This document shows positions 35,471-43,928 of a stretch of 64,000 nucleotides of DNA, piece after piece; the stretch's first letter is position 1; every line of letters starts with the position of its first letter. Source of the DNA: Marinobacter maritimus (GTDB taxonomy: Bacteria > Pseudomonadota > Gammaproteobacteria > Pseudomonadales > Oleiphilaceae); the NCBI RefSeq assembly GCF_007671675.1, contig NZ_VCGW01000005.1:62001-126000 (forward strand), in the 5' to 3' direction. A program made the translations under genes and the position numbers. The notes beneath the pieces were generated by a model that ran no database searches, was not told where the DNA came from, and was given only the letters and a program-made list of their open reading frames with translations.

Positions 35471-37246
35471 TTACTGGCTTGCAACTCGGTCCTTTGGTAG
35501 CTTGAAGGTCCATACCGTGCCACCCTGGTTAAAGTGCTTGACCACTTTGGCCACTTCACCCCCCCAAAGCGGTACCGCCCCACCCCAGCCAGACGCCACT
35601 GAGACAAACTGCTCGCCGTCCATCTGCCACGTAACCGGAGTGCCAACCACACCGGAGCCGGTATTGAACTTGTACAACTCTTCACCGGTCTTGGCATCAA
35701 AGGCTTTCAGGTAGCCCTCTGGTGTGCCGGTGAAAACCAGATCACCCGCTGTCGTCATTACGCCGCCCCACAAAGGCGCCGGGTTTTCATGGCGCCACAC
35801 TTCCTCACCGGTTTTCGGATCCATGGCGCGCAAAACGCCAATGTAATCGTCGTTGGCAGGCTTTATCGTGAAACCGGCACCCAGGAATGCTCCGCCTCTT
35901 TTATAAGAAACCGGCTCATTCCAGATATCCATAGACCACTCGTTAGAGGGCACATAGAACAGGCCAGTTTTCTGGCTGTAAGCCATGGGCATCCAGTTTT
36001 TGCCACCGAGAAATGCCGGTTGAGCTACAACGGCTTCGCCTTTGCTTCCATCCATGTCCGCAGGATCACCCGGGCGCCCATTTTCGGCATAAATAGGCCG
36101 ACCAGTCTTGGGGTCAAGCCCCGTGGCCCAAGTGATTTTGTCTACAAACGGGAAGCCACGAATGAAGTCACCGTTTTCACGGTTCAAAACATAGAAAAAG
36201 CCATTTCGATCTGCGGTGGCCGCAGCCATCACGGTTTTTCCATTTTCCTCGTAGTTAAACGAAATCAACTCATTTACACCATCGTAATCCCAGCCGTCGT
36301 GGGGTGTGGTCTGAAAGTGCCATTTGATGCTGCCATCGTCCGGATCAATGGCCAGTCTTGAGGAGGAGAAGAGGTTGTCGCCCGGGCGCAGGTGCGAGTT
36401 CCACGGCGATGGGTTACTGGTGCCAAAAAACAGCGTATCGGTATCCTGATCGTAAGTGCCGCCCAGCCAGGGTGCTGCGCCGCCGGTCTTCCACATATCG
36501 CCGGGCCAGGTGCGCCCGGCTTCGCCGCCAGAAATGCCATTTTCAACTTTTTCGCCATCCTCATACACATACCCCATATGGCCTTCGACTGTGGGGCGCG
36601 TCCAGGCCAAGTCACCGGTTTCAGCATCGTAAGCTTCCACTTTGCCAACAACGCCGAACTCACCGCCGGCTACCCCGGTAATTATTTTGCCTTTTATAAT
36701 AATTGGAGCGGCAGTGATGGCGTATCCTGCCTGATAGTCCGCCACCTTCTTAATCCACTCAGGCTTGCCTGTATCCTTGTTCAGTGCCACAAGCCTGGCA
36801 TCCAGAGTGCCGAAGTATACTTTGTTGCCGTAAAGGGCTACGCCGCGGTTAACCACATCACAGCAAGGCATGATGCCGTCGGGCAGGCGGGCATCGTACT
36901 GCCAAAGCTCTTCGCCGGTTCTTGCGTCAATGGCGTAAACGCGGGAGTAGGAGGCGGTCACGTACATCACACCGTCCTTTATCAGGGGCTGGGATTCCTG
37001 GCCGCGCATCTTTTCGCTGCCGAAGGAAAATGCCCAGGCGGGCTGCAAATACTGGATATTATCTGTGTTCAGATTTGCAAGCGTGCTGAACCGCTGCCCT
37101 TGAGTACCCATACCATAGGTGACAACGTCTTCTGGCGTGTTGGCATCGTTGAGGATGTCTTCGTCGGTTACGGCCTGGGCGCCGCAAGACACTGCCAACG
37201 CAAGGGTGCTGACTGCAATGCGAATGCCGAATCTGTTCAATCTCAT
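35471..37246 (-). CDS. PQQ-dependent alcohol dehydrogenase, lanthanide-type (PedH-like)
   Basis: 591 residues with a signal peptide (about 1-25, cleavage near GAQA). It is an eight-bladed quinoprotein propeller with repeated W-motifs ([18 protein letters not shown]). The vicinal disulfide pair is C128-C129 in PCCDVVNR. The catalytic Asp is D320 in [11 protein letters not shown], and the residue two positions later is also Asp (D322). In XoxF and PedH this second Asp supplies the extra ligand for a lanthanide, while calcium enzymes have Ala or Ser there. It is therefore predicted to need La/Ce/Nd-type metals. A palindromic CGGGAA-N3-TTCCCG site is 43 bases before the ATG, which has GGAGAG upstream. 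Confidence 0.93.
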   Translation of the reverse strand: MRLNRFGIRIAVSTLALAVSCGAQAVTDEDILNDANTPEDVVTYGMGTQGQRFSTLANLNTDNIQYLQPAWAFSFGSEKMRGQESQPLIKDGVMYVTASYSRVYAIDARTGEELWQYDARLPDGIMPCCDVVNRGVALYGNKVYFGTLDARLVALNKDTGKPEWIKKVADYQAGYAITAAPIIIKGKIITGVAGGEFGVVGKVEAYDAETGDLAWTRPTVEGHMGYVYEDGEKVENGISGGEAGRTWPGDMWKTGGAAPWLGGTYDQDTDTLFFGTSNPSPWNSHLRPGDNLFSSSRLAIDPDDGSIKWHFQTTPHDGWDYDGVNELISFNYEENGKTVMAAATADRNGFFYVLNRENGDFIRGFPFVDKITWATGLDPKTGRPIYAENGRPGDPADMDGSKGEAVVAQPAFLGGKNWMPMAYSQKTGLFYVPSNEWSMDIWNEPVSYKRGGAFLGAGFTIKPANDDYIGVLRAMDPKTGEEVWRHENPAPLWGGVMTTAGDLVFTGTPEGYLKAFDAKTGEELYKFNTGSGVVGTPVTWQMDGEQFVSVASGWGGAVPLWGGEVAKVVKHFNQGGTVWTFKLPKDRVASQ

Positions 37247-37288
37247 GGTTGCGCTCTCCGAGTCTCTTGTTGTCGGTTTTCGGTGAAC

Positions 37289-37303
37289 CGGGAAGTTTTC
37301 CCG
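37289..37303. promoter_or_regulatory. CGGGAA-GTT-TTCCCG palindrome before the PedH-like gene
   Basis: Perfect 6-bp half-sites with a 3-base spacer, centred 50 bases upstream of the start. Variants occur before the ABC/binding-protein operon (43871-43887), before the ErbR-like gene (47972-47986) and as half-sites before exaA, which suggests a common regulator. Confidence 0.5.
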
Positions 37304-37374
37304 CCTCTATGCAGATTCTTCGCTTTGCCTGCCGAATCAACAATGATTCCCCAGCAGTGGTTTTCTCATCACTT

Positions 37375-37386
37375 GGTCGTACGACC
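37375..37386. promoter_or_regulatory. GGTCGTACGACC palindrome upstream of the PedH-like gene
   Basis: A perfect 12-bp palindrome about 130 bases ahead of the PedH-like start, next to the terminator of the gene group behind it. A candidate operator; no second full copy was found in the window. Confidence 0.35.
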
Positions 37387-37387
37387 C

Positions 37388-37419
37388 AAATAGAAAAGCC
37401 CACGCTGAAGGCGTGGGCT
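37388..37419 (-). terminator. Terminator after the cytochrome c / binding-protein pair
   Basis: AGCCCACGC / GCGTGGGCT (37397-37419, 5-base loop), followed on the minus strand by TTTCTATTT. It separates this pair from the PedH-like promoter. Confidence 0.8.
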
Positions 37420-37458
37420 TAGTCCAATTCCAGGGTAATGCGTTAGTCACAATCGACT

Positions 37459-38415
37459 TCAGGGCCGACTCTCAGCTTGTGCAATCGCTTCGTCGCTCAG
37501 GAACTCCCGATAATATTGGGGGATGCTATAACTCAGGCTAAACCGAGAAAATAGTTCGCTGAGCTCGCCAGACTGCACCAGTTTGCCAACGATCTCCTCA
37601 AGGGCATAGCCCAGCTGTCGATGTGTGTGTTTGATCGCCATACCCACATCCCAAACCTGCTTGTTAATACCCGGGAAACCATTACCCGCATGCTTGAACT
37701 GACTGTTTTCGGCTTTTGACAATTGATAGTCGATTTCTGCGCGCATGCCCATGACGGCGTTCACCTCGCCATCGCGCATGGCACTGAAGGCTTCCCCAAC
37801 GTTTGCGTAATGGCGCACCTGTTCACGCAAGCGACCATTTAACCCGGACGAGAGATAGAAATCCGGCAAGGTGTCAATTTCCACACCAATCGGGTGGTAC
37901 TGGAACATTGCGACAGTTTCCACCGAGTCCATCTTTTTCGGGTTGTAAGCAATTTGCCAGGTTTCCTGCTGGTACGGCCCGAACAGCACCACCTGTTCGT
38001 TCATGTATTCGCCGGTGGAATCCTGCATATAGGCGTATTGTTTGTCGTAAGGCACGCGCATCATCACATCGGCAAGGCGTTGCTTCGCCAGGTAATGGCC
38101 TTTCCATACGTTGTTGCGCAGGTCGTCTCCCAGGTTTTCATCCGGCACGATCCAGTGCACTTTGAAATCCACACCCATGGCCGCGGCAATGCGCTTGCCA
38201 AGTTCCACATCAATACCCTGCGGTTCACCGTTCACAGTGTAAGAATAAGGTGGGAAATTCTGGTAAACCCCCACCTTCAAATAACCGGACTCAATAATAA
38301 TGTCGTAAGTGCGCTCTGCGGGCCGGTTCAGCAGCGCGTTCCCGTCGTTCACTTCCTGGGCAAAGCCCGTTTGCAACAGCAGCATCAATGCGAAAACTCG
38401 AAACAGCGCTTTCAT
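37459..38415 (-). CDS. Quinoprotein dehydrogenase-associated periplasmic binding protein (MoxJ/XoxJ-like)
   Basis: 318 residues from the ATG at 38415, with GGGGGAG just upstream; the frame is open further 5' but without a start signal. A signal peptide (about 1-19) precedes a family 3 solute-binding fold: YLKVGVYQNFPPYSYTVNGEPQGIDVELGKRIAAAM, DVMMRVPYDKQYAYMQDSTG and a late NGFPGINKQVWDVGMAIK. Such proteins accompany PQQ dehydrogenases (MxaJ, XoxJ, and PedG-like genes) and probably help activate or load the enzyme rather than import a solute, because no transporter genes adjoin. It is 78 bases downstream of the cytochrome c gene. Confidence 0.85.
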   Translation of the reverse strand: MKALFRVFALMLLLQTGFAQEVNDGNALLNRPAERTYDIIIESGYLKVGVYQNFPPYSYTVNGEPQGIDVELGKRIAAAMGVDFKVHWIVPDENLGDDLRNNVWKGHYLAKQRLADVMMRVPYDKQYAYMQDSTGEYMNEQVVLFGPYQQETWQIAYNPKKMDSVETVAMFQYHPIGVEIDTLPDFYLSSGLNGRLREQVRHYANVGEAFSAMRDGEVNAVMGMRAEIDYQLSKAENSQFKHAGNGFPGINKQVWDVGMAIKHTHRQLGYALEEIVGKLVQSGELSELFSRFSLSYSIPQYYREFLSDEAIAQAESRP

Positions 38416-38493
38416 TGTCACTCCCCCAACGACGGCAGGCCGGCATATAGCCGACCCGAAAACAGCCCTTTTGAATTCTGAAACCAGCGCCAT

Positions 38494-38922
38494 TTACTCA
38501 GGCTTTGGCAAGGATTCAACGTAGGTCCGAATTGCCCAAATAGCATTTTGGTCCAGGGTTTTCTTCCACGCAGGCATACCGCGATCGGTACCATTTTGAA
38601 CGCGACCCATATAGTACTCGTCGTCCCATTCTGTAAGCTCGCGCAAATCTGGTGTCAACCCACCAGACATCGCCCTGATACCGTGGCAGCCGGCACAGTT
38701 GCCAGCATAGGCGCTTTCGCCAATCTCCACTGCGAGAGAGTTTGCATCACCATGTGAGCCGCCCTTACGGAACGGGTTTTCTGCCAGAAGTTCGTCTCCC
38801 AGAACAGGAAGGTTGCCGGTATCCACTGGCTGCGGGGTGACATTGCCATGCGCCAATACAAAACCCGCGGTTCCCAGCAGGGCCGCCGTTGTCAGCGCTT
38901 TGAGTGAGAAGAAGATTTTCAT
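38494..38922 (-). CDS. exaB: Cytochrome c550 (ExaB/PedF-type), electron acceptor of quinoprotein ADH
   Basis: 142 residues with a signal peptide (about 1-24, ending VLA). It has one heme c site, CAGCH in AYAGNCAGCHGIRAMSGG, and a distal Met ligand probably in GMPAWKKTL. ExaB in Pseudomonas takes electrons from the PQQ alcohol dehydrogenase and passes them to a terminal oxidase. AAGG precedes the ATG. It is divergent from the calcium-type exaA across a 359-base regulatory region. Confidence 0.9.
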   Translation of the reverse strand: MKIFFSLKALTTAALLGTAGFVLAHGNVTPQPVDTGNLPVLGDELLAENPFRKGGSHGDANSLAVEIGESAYAGNCAGCHGIRAMSGGLTPDLRELTEWDDEYYMGRVQNGTDRGMPAWKKTLDQNAIWAIRTYVESLPKPE

Positions 38923-39281
38923 TGCACTTACCTTTGTTGATTCCTCGTACGCTGGCGATTGGACTTATGAGATGCCAGTTGCTGATAACCAGTCTAGAAA
39001 GCCGGGGCGACAATCCGAATGCCACTTTGGGGGCTTCGCCTTAGTTCCTTAGTCGTAGGCAATCAGGGCGAAGGCCAAAGCACGATAGCTTCAGTGCCTC
39101 ACCTGAAATTTCTGCGTTATCAGCGACAAAGCACGTAGGTGGGCATTTTTCCCGGTTTTTCATGGCATTTTCCCGATTATCAAGTGAACTTTGCCGTCGC
39201 TGCGCTCACGGCTCGCAGCTAATACTCAATGCGTCAACACCAACAGCGAAGACACCACAACAACAACGTGAGGAAATGAGT
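38923..39281. promoter_or_regulatory. Divergent exaB-exaA promoter region with TTTTCCCG half-sites
   Basis: This 359-base region has no ORF of its own. A direct repeat GGCATTTTTCCCG (39142-39154) and GGCATTTTCCCG (39164-39175) carries the same half-site as the palindrome before the PedH-like gene. A separated inverted repeat CTTCGCC (39034-39040) / GGCGAAG (39067-39073) lies nearer to exaB. Both are candidate binding sites for LuxR-type response regulators encoded in the island. Confidence 0.45.
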
Positions 39282-41138
39282 ATGAAGATTCACCGTCAAA
39301 AACATCCGCTGATCCACGGGATCGGTCTGGCTTTGCTCCTCGGATCTGCAACCGGGCTGGTCACTACCGAAAGCTATGCCGCGGGGGTCACCTGGAAAGA
39401 CATTGCCAACGATGCCGAAACCACACACGACGTGCTGGGATACGGCATTGGTCCAAAAGCTCAGCGCTACAGCCCCATGAACACACTGAACCGTGACAAC
39501 GTGGAACGCCTGGTTCCGGCCTGGTCGTTCTCGTTTGGTGACGAAAAACAGCGAGGACAGGAGTCTCAGGCACTGGTGCATGATGGGGTTATTTATGTGA
39601 CCGCGTCCTACTCACGAATTTTCGCCCTGGACGCGAAAACTGGTAAACAGCTCTGGGAGTACAGTCATCGCCTGCCCGAGGGTATTCGCCCCTGTTGTGA
39701 TGTGGTCAACCGCGGTGCAGCAATCTTCGGCGACAAGGTTTTTTTCGGCACGCTGGACGCCGGCATAGTGGCGCTGAATAAAGATACCGGCAAGGTGGTG
39801 TGGCGCGAGAAGTTTGGCGATCACGAGGCAGGCTACACCATGACTGGCGCTCCAACCCTGGTCAAAGATCAGAAGAGCGGCAAGGTTCTGCTGATACACG
39901 GCTCTTCTGGCGATGAATTCGGTGTGGTGGGCAAACTCTATGCACGCAATCCGGATACCGGCGAGGAGGTCTGGATGCGACCCTTTGTGGAAGGTCACTA
40001 TGGCCGCTTGAATGGTGAAAAGAGCACGCCCACCGGCGACCCTCGCGCACCCAGTTGGCCAGATGACCCCACAACCGAAACCGGTAAGGTCGAAGCCTGG
40101 AGCCATGGCGGCGGCGCACCCTGGCAAAGCGCCAGCTTCGATGCCGAAACCAACACCATCATAATTGGTGCTGGCAACCCGGCCCCGTGGAATACCTGGA
40201 AGCGCACATCTCCTGGTGGCAATCCGGCGGACTATGACAACCTTTATACCTCCGGCCAGGTAGGTGTAGACCCCACCACCGGCGAAGTGAAATGGTTCTA
40301 CCAGCACACACCAAACGACGCCTGGGATTTTTCCGGTAATAACGAGTTGGTGCTGTTTGAATACACCGAAGACGGCAAAACGGTCAAGGCCACGGGCCAT
40401 GCCGACCGTAACGGCTATTTCTATGTTGTTGATCGTGCCAACGGCGATTTCAAGAAAGCCTTCCCGTTTGTCGACAATATTACCTGGGCATCAAGCATTG
40501 GCGATGATGGCCGACCAGTTGAAGTAGAAGGGCAGCGACCGCCACCCGTGCCAGAAGGGAAAACCCGTGGTGAATCCGTTGAAGTGTCGCCACCGTTCCT
40601 CGGTGGCAAAAACTGGAACCCCATGGCCTATAGCCCCGACACAGGTCTTTTCTATATTCCGGCCAACCATTGGAAGGAAGACTACTGGACTGAAGAAATC
40701 ACCTATAAAAAAGGCGCAGCCTACTTGGGCCAAGGTTTTCGTATCAAGCGTATGTACGATGACCACGTCGGTATCTTGCGAGCCATGGACCCGGTGACTG
40801 GCGAGATTGAATGGGAGCATAAAGAGAATATGCCCTTGTGGGGCGGCGTACTTACTACAAAGGGTGGGCTGGTTTTTACAGGAACTGGCGACGGGTATCT
40901 GAAAGCCTTTAACTCGGAAACCGGCGACGTCCTTTGGCAGTTCCAGACTGGCTCCGGCATCATTTCATCCCCTGTTACCTGGGAAATGGACGGTGAGCAG
41001 TACGTTGGGGTTGCCTCCGGTTACGGCGGTGCGGTGCCTCTGTGGGGCGGCGATATGGCCGAGCTGACCAAGCCAATTTCTCAGGGCGGCTCGTTCTGGG
41101 TATTCAAGCTACCTTCCTGGGCACAAGCATCTAACTGA
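39282..41138 (+). CDS. exaA: PQQ-dependent alcohol dehydrogenase, calcium-type (ExaA/PedE-like)
   Basis: 618 residues from the ATG at 39282; GAGG is eight bases upstream and the ATG at 39276 is too close to it. Signal peptide about 1-33. The propeller keeps C138-C139 (PCCDVVNR), and the catalytic Asp is D349 in PNDAWDFSGNNE. The residue two positions later is Ser351, as in calcium-dependent ExaA/PedE and unlike lanthanide enzymes. It should oxidise ethanol and other short alcohols in the periplasm and reduce cytochrome c550 (ExaB) encoded divergently. Together with the PedH-like enzyme it forms a Ca/Ln pair. Confidence 0.95.
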   Translation: MKIHRQKHPLIHGIGLALLLGSATGLVTTESYAAGVTWKDIANDAETTHDVLGYGIGPKAQRYSPMNTLNRDNVERLVPAWSFSFGDEKQRGQESQALVHDGVIYVTASYSRIFALDAKTGKQLWEYSHRLPEGIRPCCDVVNRGAAIFGDKVFFGTLDAGIVALNKDTGKVVWREKFGDHEAGYTMTGAPTLVKDQKSGKVLLIHGSSGDEFGVVGKLYARNPDTGEEVWMRPFVEGHYGRLNGEKSTPTGDPRAPSWPDDPTTETGKVEAWSHGGGAPWQSASFDAETNTIIIGAGNPAPWNTWKRTSPGGNPADYDNLYTSGQVGVDPTTGEVKWFYQHTPNDAWDFSGNNELVLFEYTEDGKTVKATGHADRNGYFYVVDRANGDFKKAFPFVDNITWASSIGDDGRPVEVEGQRPPPVPEGKTRGESVEVSPPFLGGKNWNPMAYSPDTGLFYIPANHWKEDYWTEEITYKKGAAYLGQGFRIKRMYDDHVGILRAMDPVTGEIEWEHKENMPLWGGVLTTKGGLVFTGTGDGYLKAFNSETGDVLWQFQTGSGIISSPVTWEMDGEQYVGVASGYGGAVPLWGGDMAELTKPISQGGSFWVFKLPSWAQASN

Positions 41139-41211
41139 CCGCCCCTTTTCCATGGGCCCGGTGGTGCACACTGGGCCCTTTTCCAGCCACTCTACCTGTG
41201 GAGTCTGTTTT

Positions 41212-41865
41212 ATGAAGCTGCTCATCGGTGCTTCTATTCTACTTTTTATAACGCCGGTTATGGCCGCTGATTACATGGCCGAGGAAGATCAACCACCGAT
41301 TATCAATGGCTGTGTGCTGAAGCAGAAAACCCAATGTCCCGGGGCGGATCTTCAGGGCGCCGATCTTTCCAACATGGATCTGCGCGGTGCCAACTTCAAA
41401 GGCGCTAACTTGAGGGAGGCCAATCTCAATCACGCCAGTCTGCGTGGTGCAAACCTTGACGGCGCCAATCTTGATGGCATCCGCGGTTATCGGCTGCAGA
41501 TTTACCGGGGGAGTATGCGCGGTGCCAAAGTGCGCAACGCCGAACTTCAAGGCATGCAAGGCGAATATCTGTTCGCTCAAGGAGCGGATTTTAGCGGCTC
41601 TGACCTCACCGGCGCCAACTTTGCCTTTTCACGATTCGCGGGGGCGACGCTGCAAGGGAGCAATCTGTCGTTTAGCAGCTTTGAGATCGCGTGGTTACCA
41701 AAAGCAAACCTGCAAGGCGCAAACCTGCAGGGGGCAAACCTTCAGGAAGCCAAGTTGGGGCTGGCCAATCTGGCGCAAGCTGATCTTACGAACACCCGTA
41801 TTCACTACGCGACCTTTGAGGGCACTTATATGGAGAATTGCACCGGCTGTCCGTTCGACTGGTGA
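41212..41865 (+). CDS. Exported pentapeptide-repeat protein
   Basis: 217 residues from the ATG at 41212 with a signal peptide (about 1-18, ending VMA). Residues about 45-200 are A(D/N)LxG pentapeptide repeats (GADLQGADLSNMDLRGANF, KANLQGANLQGANLQEAKL), interrupted near 90-115. A right-handed square beta-helix is expected. A pentapeptide gene lies at the same place in the P. putida ped cluster. It is 73 bases downstream of exaA and possibly co-transcribed. Periplasmic role unknown. Confidence 0.85.
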   Translation: MKLLIGASILLFITPVMAADYMAEEDQPPIINGCVLKQKTQCPGADLQGADLSNMDLRGANFKGANLREANLNHASLRGANLDGANLDGIRGYRLQIYRGSMRGAKVRNAELQGMQGEYLFAQGADFSGSDLTGANFAFSRFAGATLQGSNLSFSSFEIAWLPKANLQGANLQGANLQEAKLGLANLAQADLTNTRIHYATFEGTYMENCTGCPFDW

Positions 41866-41881
41866 AGACATCCACACAGGG

Positions 41882-42538
41882 TCAGGGCCTTTGGCCCATG
41901 CCCCTTCCACCATAGCGAACCAGGCCGGCATCCACGGCAAGGTGAATCAGTTCCACTGACGAATCGACCTGCAACTTGCTTTTTAGCAGCGCCAAATGAT
42001 TCGACACCGTTTTATTACTGATACAGAGCCTTTCGGCGATCCTGGCGATACATTCACCCCGGGCGTACATCAGCAGCACCTCCATTTCACGCTGAGTCAT
42101 GTCTTTCAAACGCTGGTCTACAGGTCGCTCGCTGTTCATCGCGAGACGAGTCGCTATAGGATGCTCGATGTACGGCTGACCGGCAGCCACCCGCCTGACG
42201 GCTTCAGCAAGCTCCTCGGGCGCGCAGCTTTTCGACACAAATCCCAAACCGCCTACGTCCAGCGCCTGACGTACCACAGGCAGTTCATCGTGCATGGTAA
42301 AAAACAGAATAGCTGCACCTTGCCAGCGTTGACGGATGCGCCGGCCTACCTCTAACCCGGAGATGTCCGGCAGCCCCATGTCCAGCAACAACACATCCGG
42401 CTGGATCTGTGCATAGCAGCCAAGGGCCTCCTGGCCATTTTCAACCTCAGTGATCGCAAGACCAGGAATCATCGCGCGCAGAAGGCTGGCGATACCCTGC
42501 CGAACCACTTGGTGATCGTCAACAATCATCAATTTCAT
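41882..42538 (-). CDS. LuxR-type response regulator, PedR2-like
   Basis: 218 residues. Receiver: D7-D8, phospho-acceptor D53 in LLLDMGLPD, and Lys in GFVSKSC. The LuxR/NarL HTH (about 145-205) reads LKDMTQREMEVLLMYARGE...LCISNKTVSNHLALLKSKL. It overlaps the kinase stop by four bases. Position next to a pentapeptide gene and a PQQ-ADH, with a HisKA_3 kinase, matches PedS2/PedR2 of P. putida, which sets the choice between lanthanide and calcium dehydrogenases. The identity is by synteny and architecture only. Confidence 0.85.
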   Translation of the reverse strand: MKLMIVDDHQVVRQGIASLLRAMIPGLAITEVENGQEALGCYAQIQPDVLLLDMGLPDISGLEVGRRIRQRWQGAAILFFTMHDELPVVRQALDVGGLGFVSKSCAPEELAEAVRRVAAGQPYIEHPIATRLAMNSERPVDQRLKDMTQREMEVLLMYARGECIARIAERLCISNKTVSNHLALLKSKLQVDSSVELIHLAVDAGLVRYGGRGMGQRP

Positions 42539-43764
42539 CGTATGCCTCCACTGGCACGGGCCAGACCCAACGGCACCGTCAGTCTTATTCGAGTGCCTTC
42601 ACCGACCTTACTTAAAAATTGAGCTCGACCACCCAGACATCGCGCGCGTTCGCGCATTGAGCGCAGTCCAAGCCCGATTTTTTCGGGGAAGTTGTCAGAG
42701 CCCGCTCCGTTATCATGCAGTTCAACGTGTAGCTCGGTGGCATGCTGTTGTACCGCCAGCCTGGCGCAAGTGGCATTGGCATGCCGCGACACATTGTTCA
42801 ACGCTTCCTGCAAGAAACGGTACAGATGCGTTTGTTGAGTACCACTTAACTCCGCCAACTGCTCGTCCATGGTTAATTGGCAATCCAGTCCGCTCAGGTG
42901 TTGCCACTGCTCCACCAAATGGCGAATGGCGCCTGCCAGCCCAAACTGCTCCATCGCCAACGGATGCAAATCCTGCAGTAAGTGCCGAAAATGTTGTTGA
43001 ACGGTTTCGCAGTGCCCTGCCAGATCCCTGGCCTGCTGCCTCTGGCGCTCATTCAAGTCAGGGTCGTAAACCCAACTTCTGGCCTGGGCGCGAATGCCGG
43101 TTAAGTACTGGCCCAGGTCATCGTGCAACACCCGAGCGATGTGCTCGCGTTCCTTGTCTTGTAACTGCAACAGCTCTTCCAAAAGGCAGCTCACGGTTTT
43201 TTGCTCGCTCTCAAGCGCCGCCACCATATTGTTAAAGCGCAGCGCCAACGCGTCCAGTTCTACAACACTTTGCCGCGACAAGCGCGAGCCCAATTTGCCA
43301 TTGGCCACAGCAGCCATGGCGCCGGCCAAGTTGGCAAGTGGGCGTATCCCCCGCCTCACCATCCAGAACAGTGCGATAAAACACAGCGCCATGCCCACGG
43401 CATATGATGCTGATATCAGCAAAAATCCTTCCCAGATCTCCTCAGCTTCGTCAACCGGGTCAATGCGCCAGCCGTTAACCACCGTGAAACCACGGTTACC
43501 AACTACCATCGATTCAAACCACCCGGGTACCTCCTGGCGGGATGATAGCCCGGTTACCTCAGCAGGGCGCATGTGGCGCAGGGTTTCGGCGACGCCGGGC
43601 GGTAAGGTTTCCGGCGCCCCTGACGCGCGCGCCAGACTGGTTACTGCAGTCAGCTCGCGCTGAATGTCATAACGCGCTTGGTGCACATAAAACACCGCAC
43701 CCAATACATAAATCGCTGTGAAAAGCGCCAGCATCAGCAGAAAAATTTTGCGAAAGGCCGTCAT
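42535..43764 (-). CDS. Membrane sensor histidine kinase (HisKA_3), PedS2-like
   Basis: 409 residues. Membrane helices at about 8-28 and 113-135 frame a short periplasmic sensor of about 85 residues (LPPGVAETLRHMRPAEV, PGWFESMVVGNRGFTVVNGW). HAMP follows (RRGIRPLANLAGAM), then a HisKA_3 dimerisation helix with H214 in ARVLHDDLGQYLTGIRAQ, and HATPase (FLQEALNNVSRHANA, LGLRSMRERARCLGG). In P. putida PedS2 senses lanthanides; whether this sensor does is inference. It forms an operon with the PedR2-like regulator and is divergent from the periplasmic binding-protein operon. Confidence 0.87.
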   Translation of the reverse strand: MTAFRKIFLLMLALFTAIYVLGAVFYVHQARYDIQRELTAVTSLARASGAPETLPPGVAETLRHMRPAEVTGLSSRQEVPGWFESMVVGNRGFTVVNGWRIDPVDEAEEIWEGFLLISASYAVGMALCFIALFWMVRRGIRPLANLAGAMAAVANGKLGSRLSRQSVVELDALALRFNNMVAALESEQKTVSCLLEELLQLQDKEREHIARVLHDDLGQYLTGIRAQARSWVYDPDLNERQRQQARDLAGHCETVQQHFRHLLQDLHPLAMEQFGLAGAIRHLVEQWQHLSGLDCQLTMDEQLAELSGTQQTHLYRFLQEALNNVSRHANATCARLAVQQHATELHVELHDNGAGSDNFPEKIGLGLRSMRERARCLGGRAQFLSKVGEGTRIRLTVPLGLARASGGIR

Positions 43765-43870
43765 TAGTTGATCCGTTCAAGCACATTGAAAACCCTACCA
43801 ACCATGCTAAACAGGCTGCTTCAGACCGGAATAGTCCTTTAGTACTGCCAGTTTGCTACTTTCTGAATAT

Positions 43871-43887
43871 TCCCGGAACTTTTTCCC
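43871..43887. promoter_or_regulatory. Variant of the GGGAA...TTCC motif before the binding-protein/ABC operon
   Basis: On the minus strand GGGAAAAAGTTCCGGGA is an imperfect match to the CGGGAA-N3-TTCCCG palindrome, about 42-58 bases upstream of the 43929 start. On its own it would be weak evidence. Confidence 0.35.
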
Positions 43888-43928
43888 TTCTCTAAGCTGG
43901 TCAGACAATAAAAACCCCGGAGGGCCTC

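Noticed and set aside
36392-37393. 333-residue plus-strand ORF
   Set aside because: Antisense to the PedH-like dehydrogenase; no recognisable protein.
41239-41580. Antisense ORF with repetitive peptide opposite the pentapeptide gene
   Set aside because: Its repeats merely mirror the pentapeptide repeat on the plus strand.
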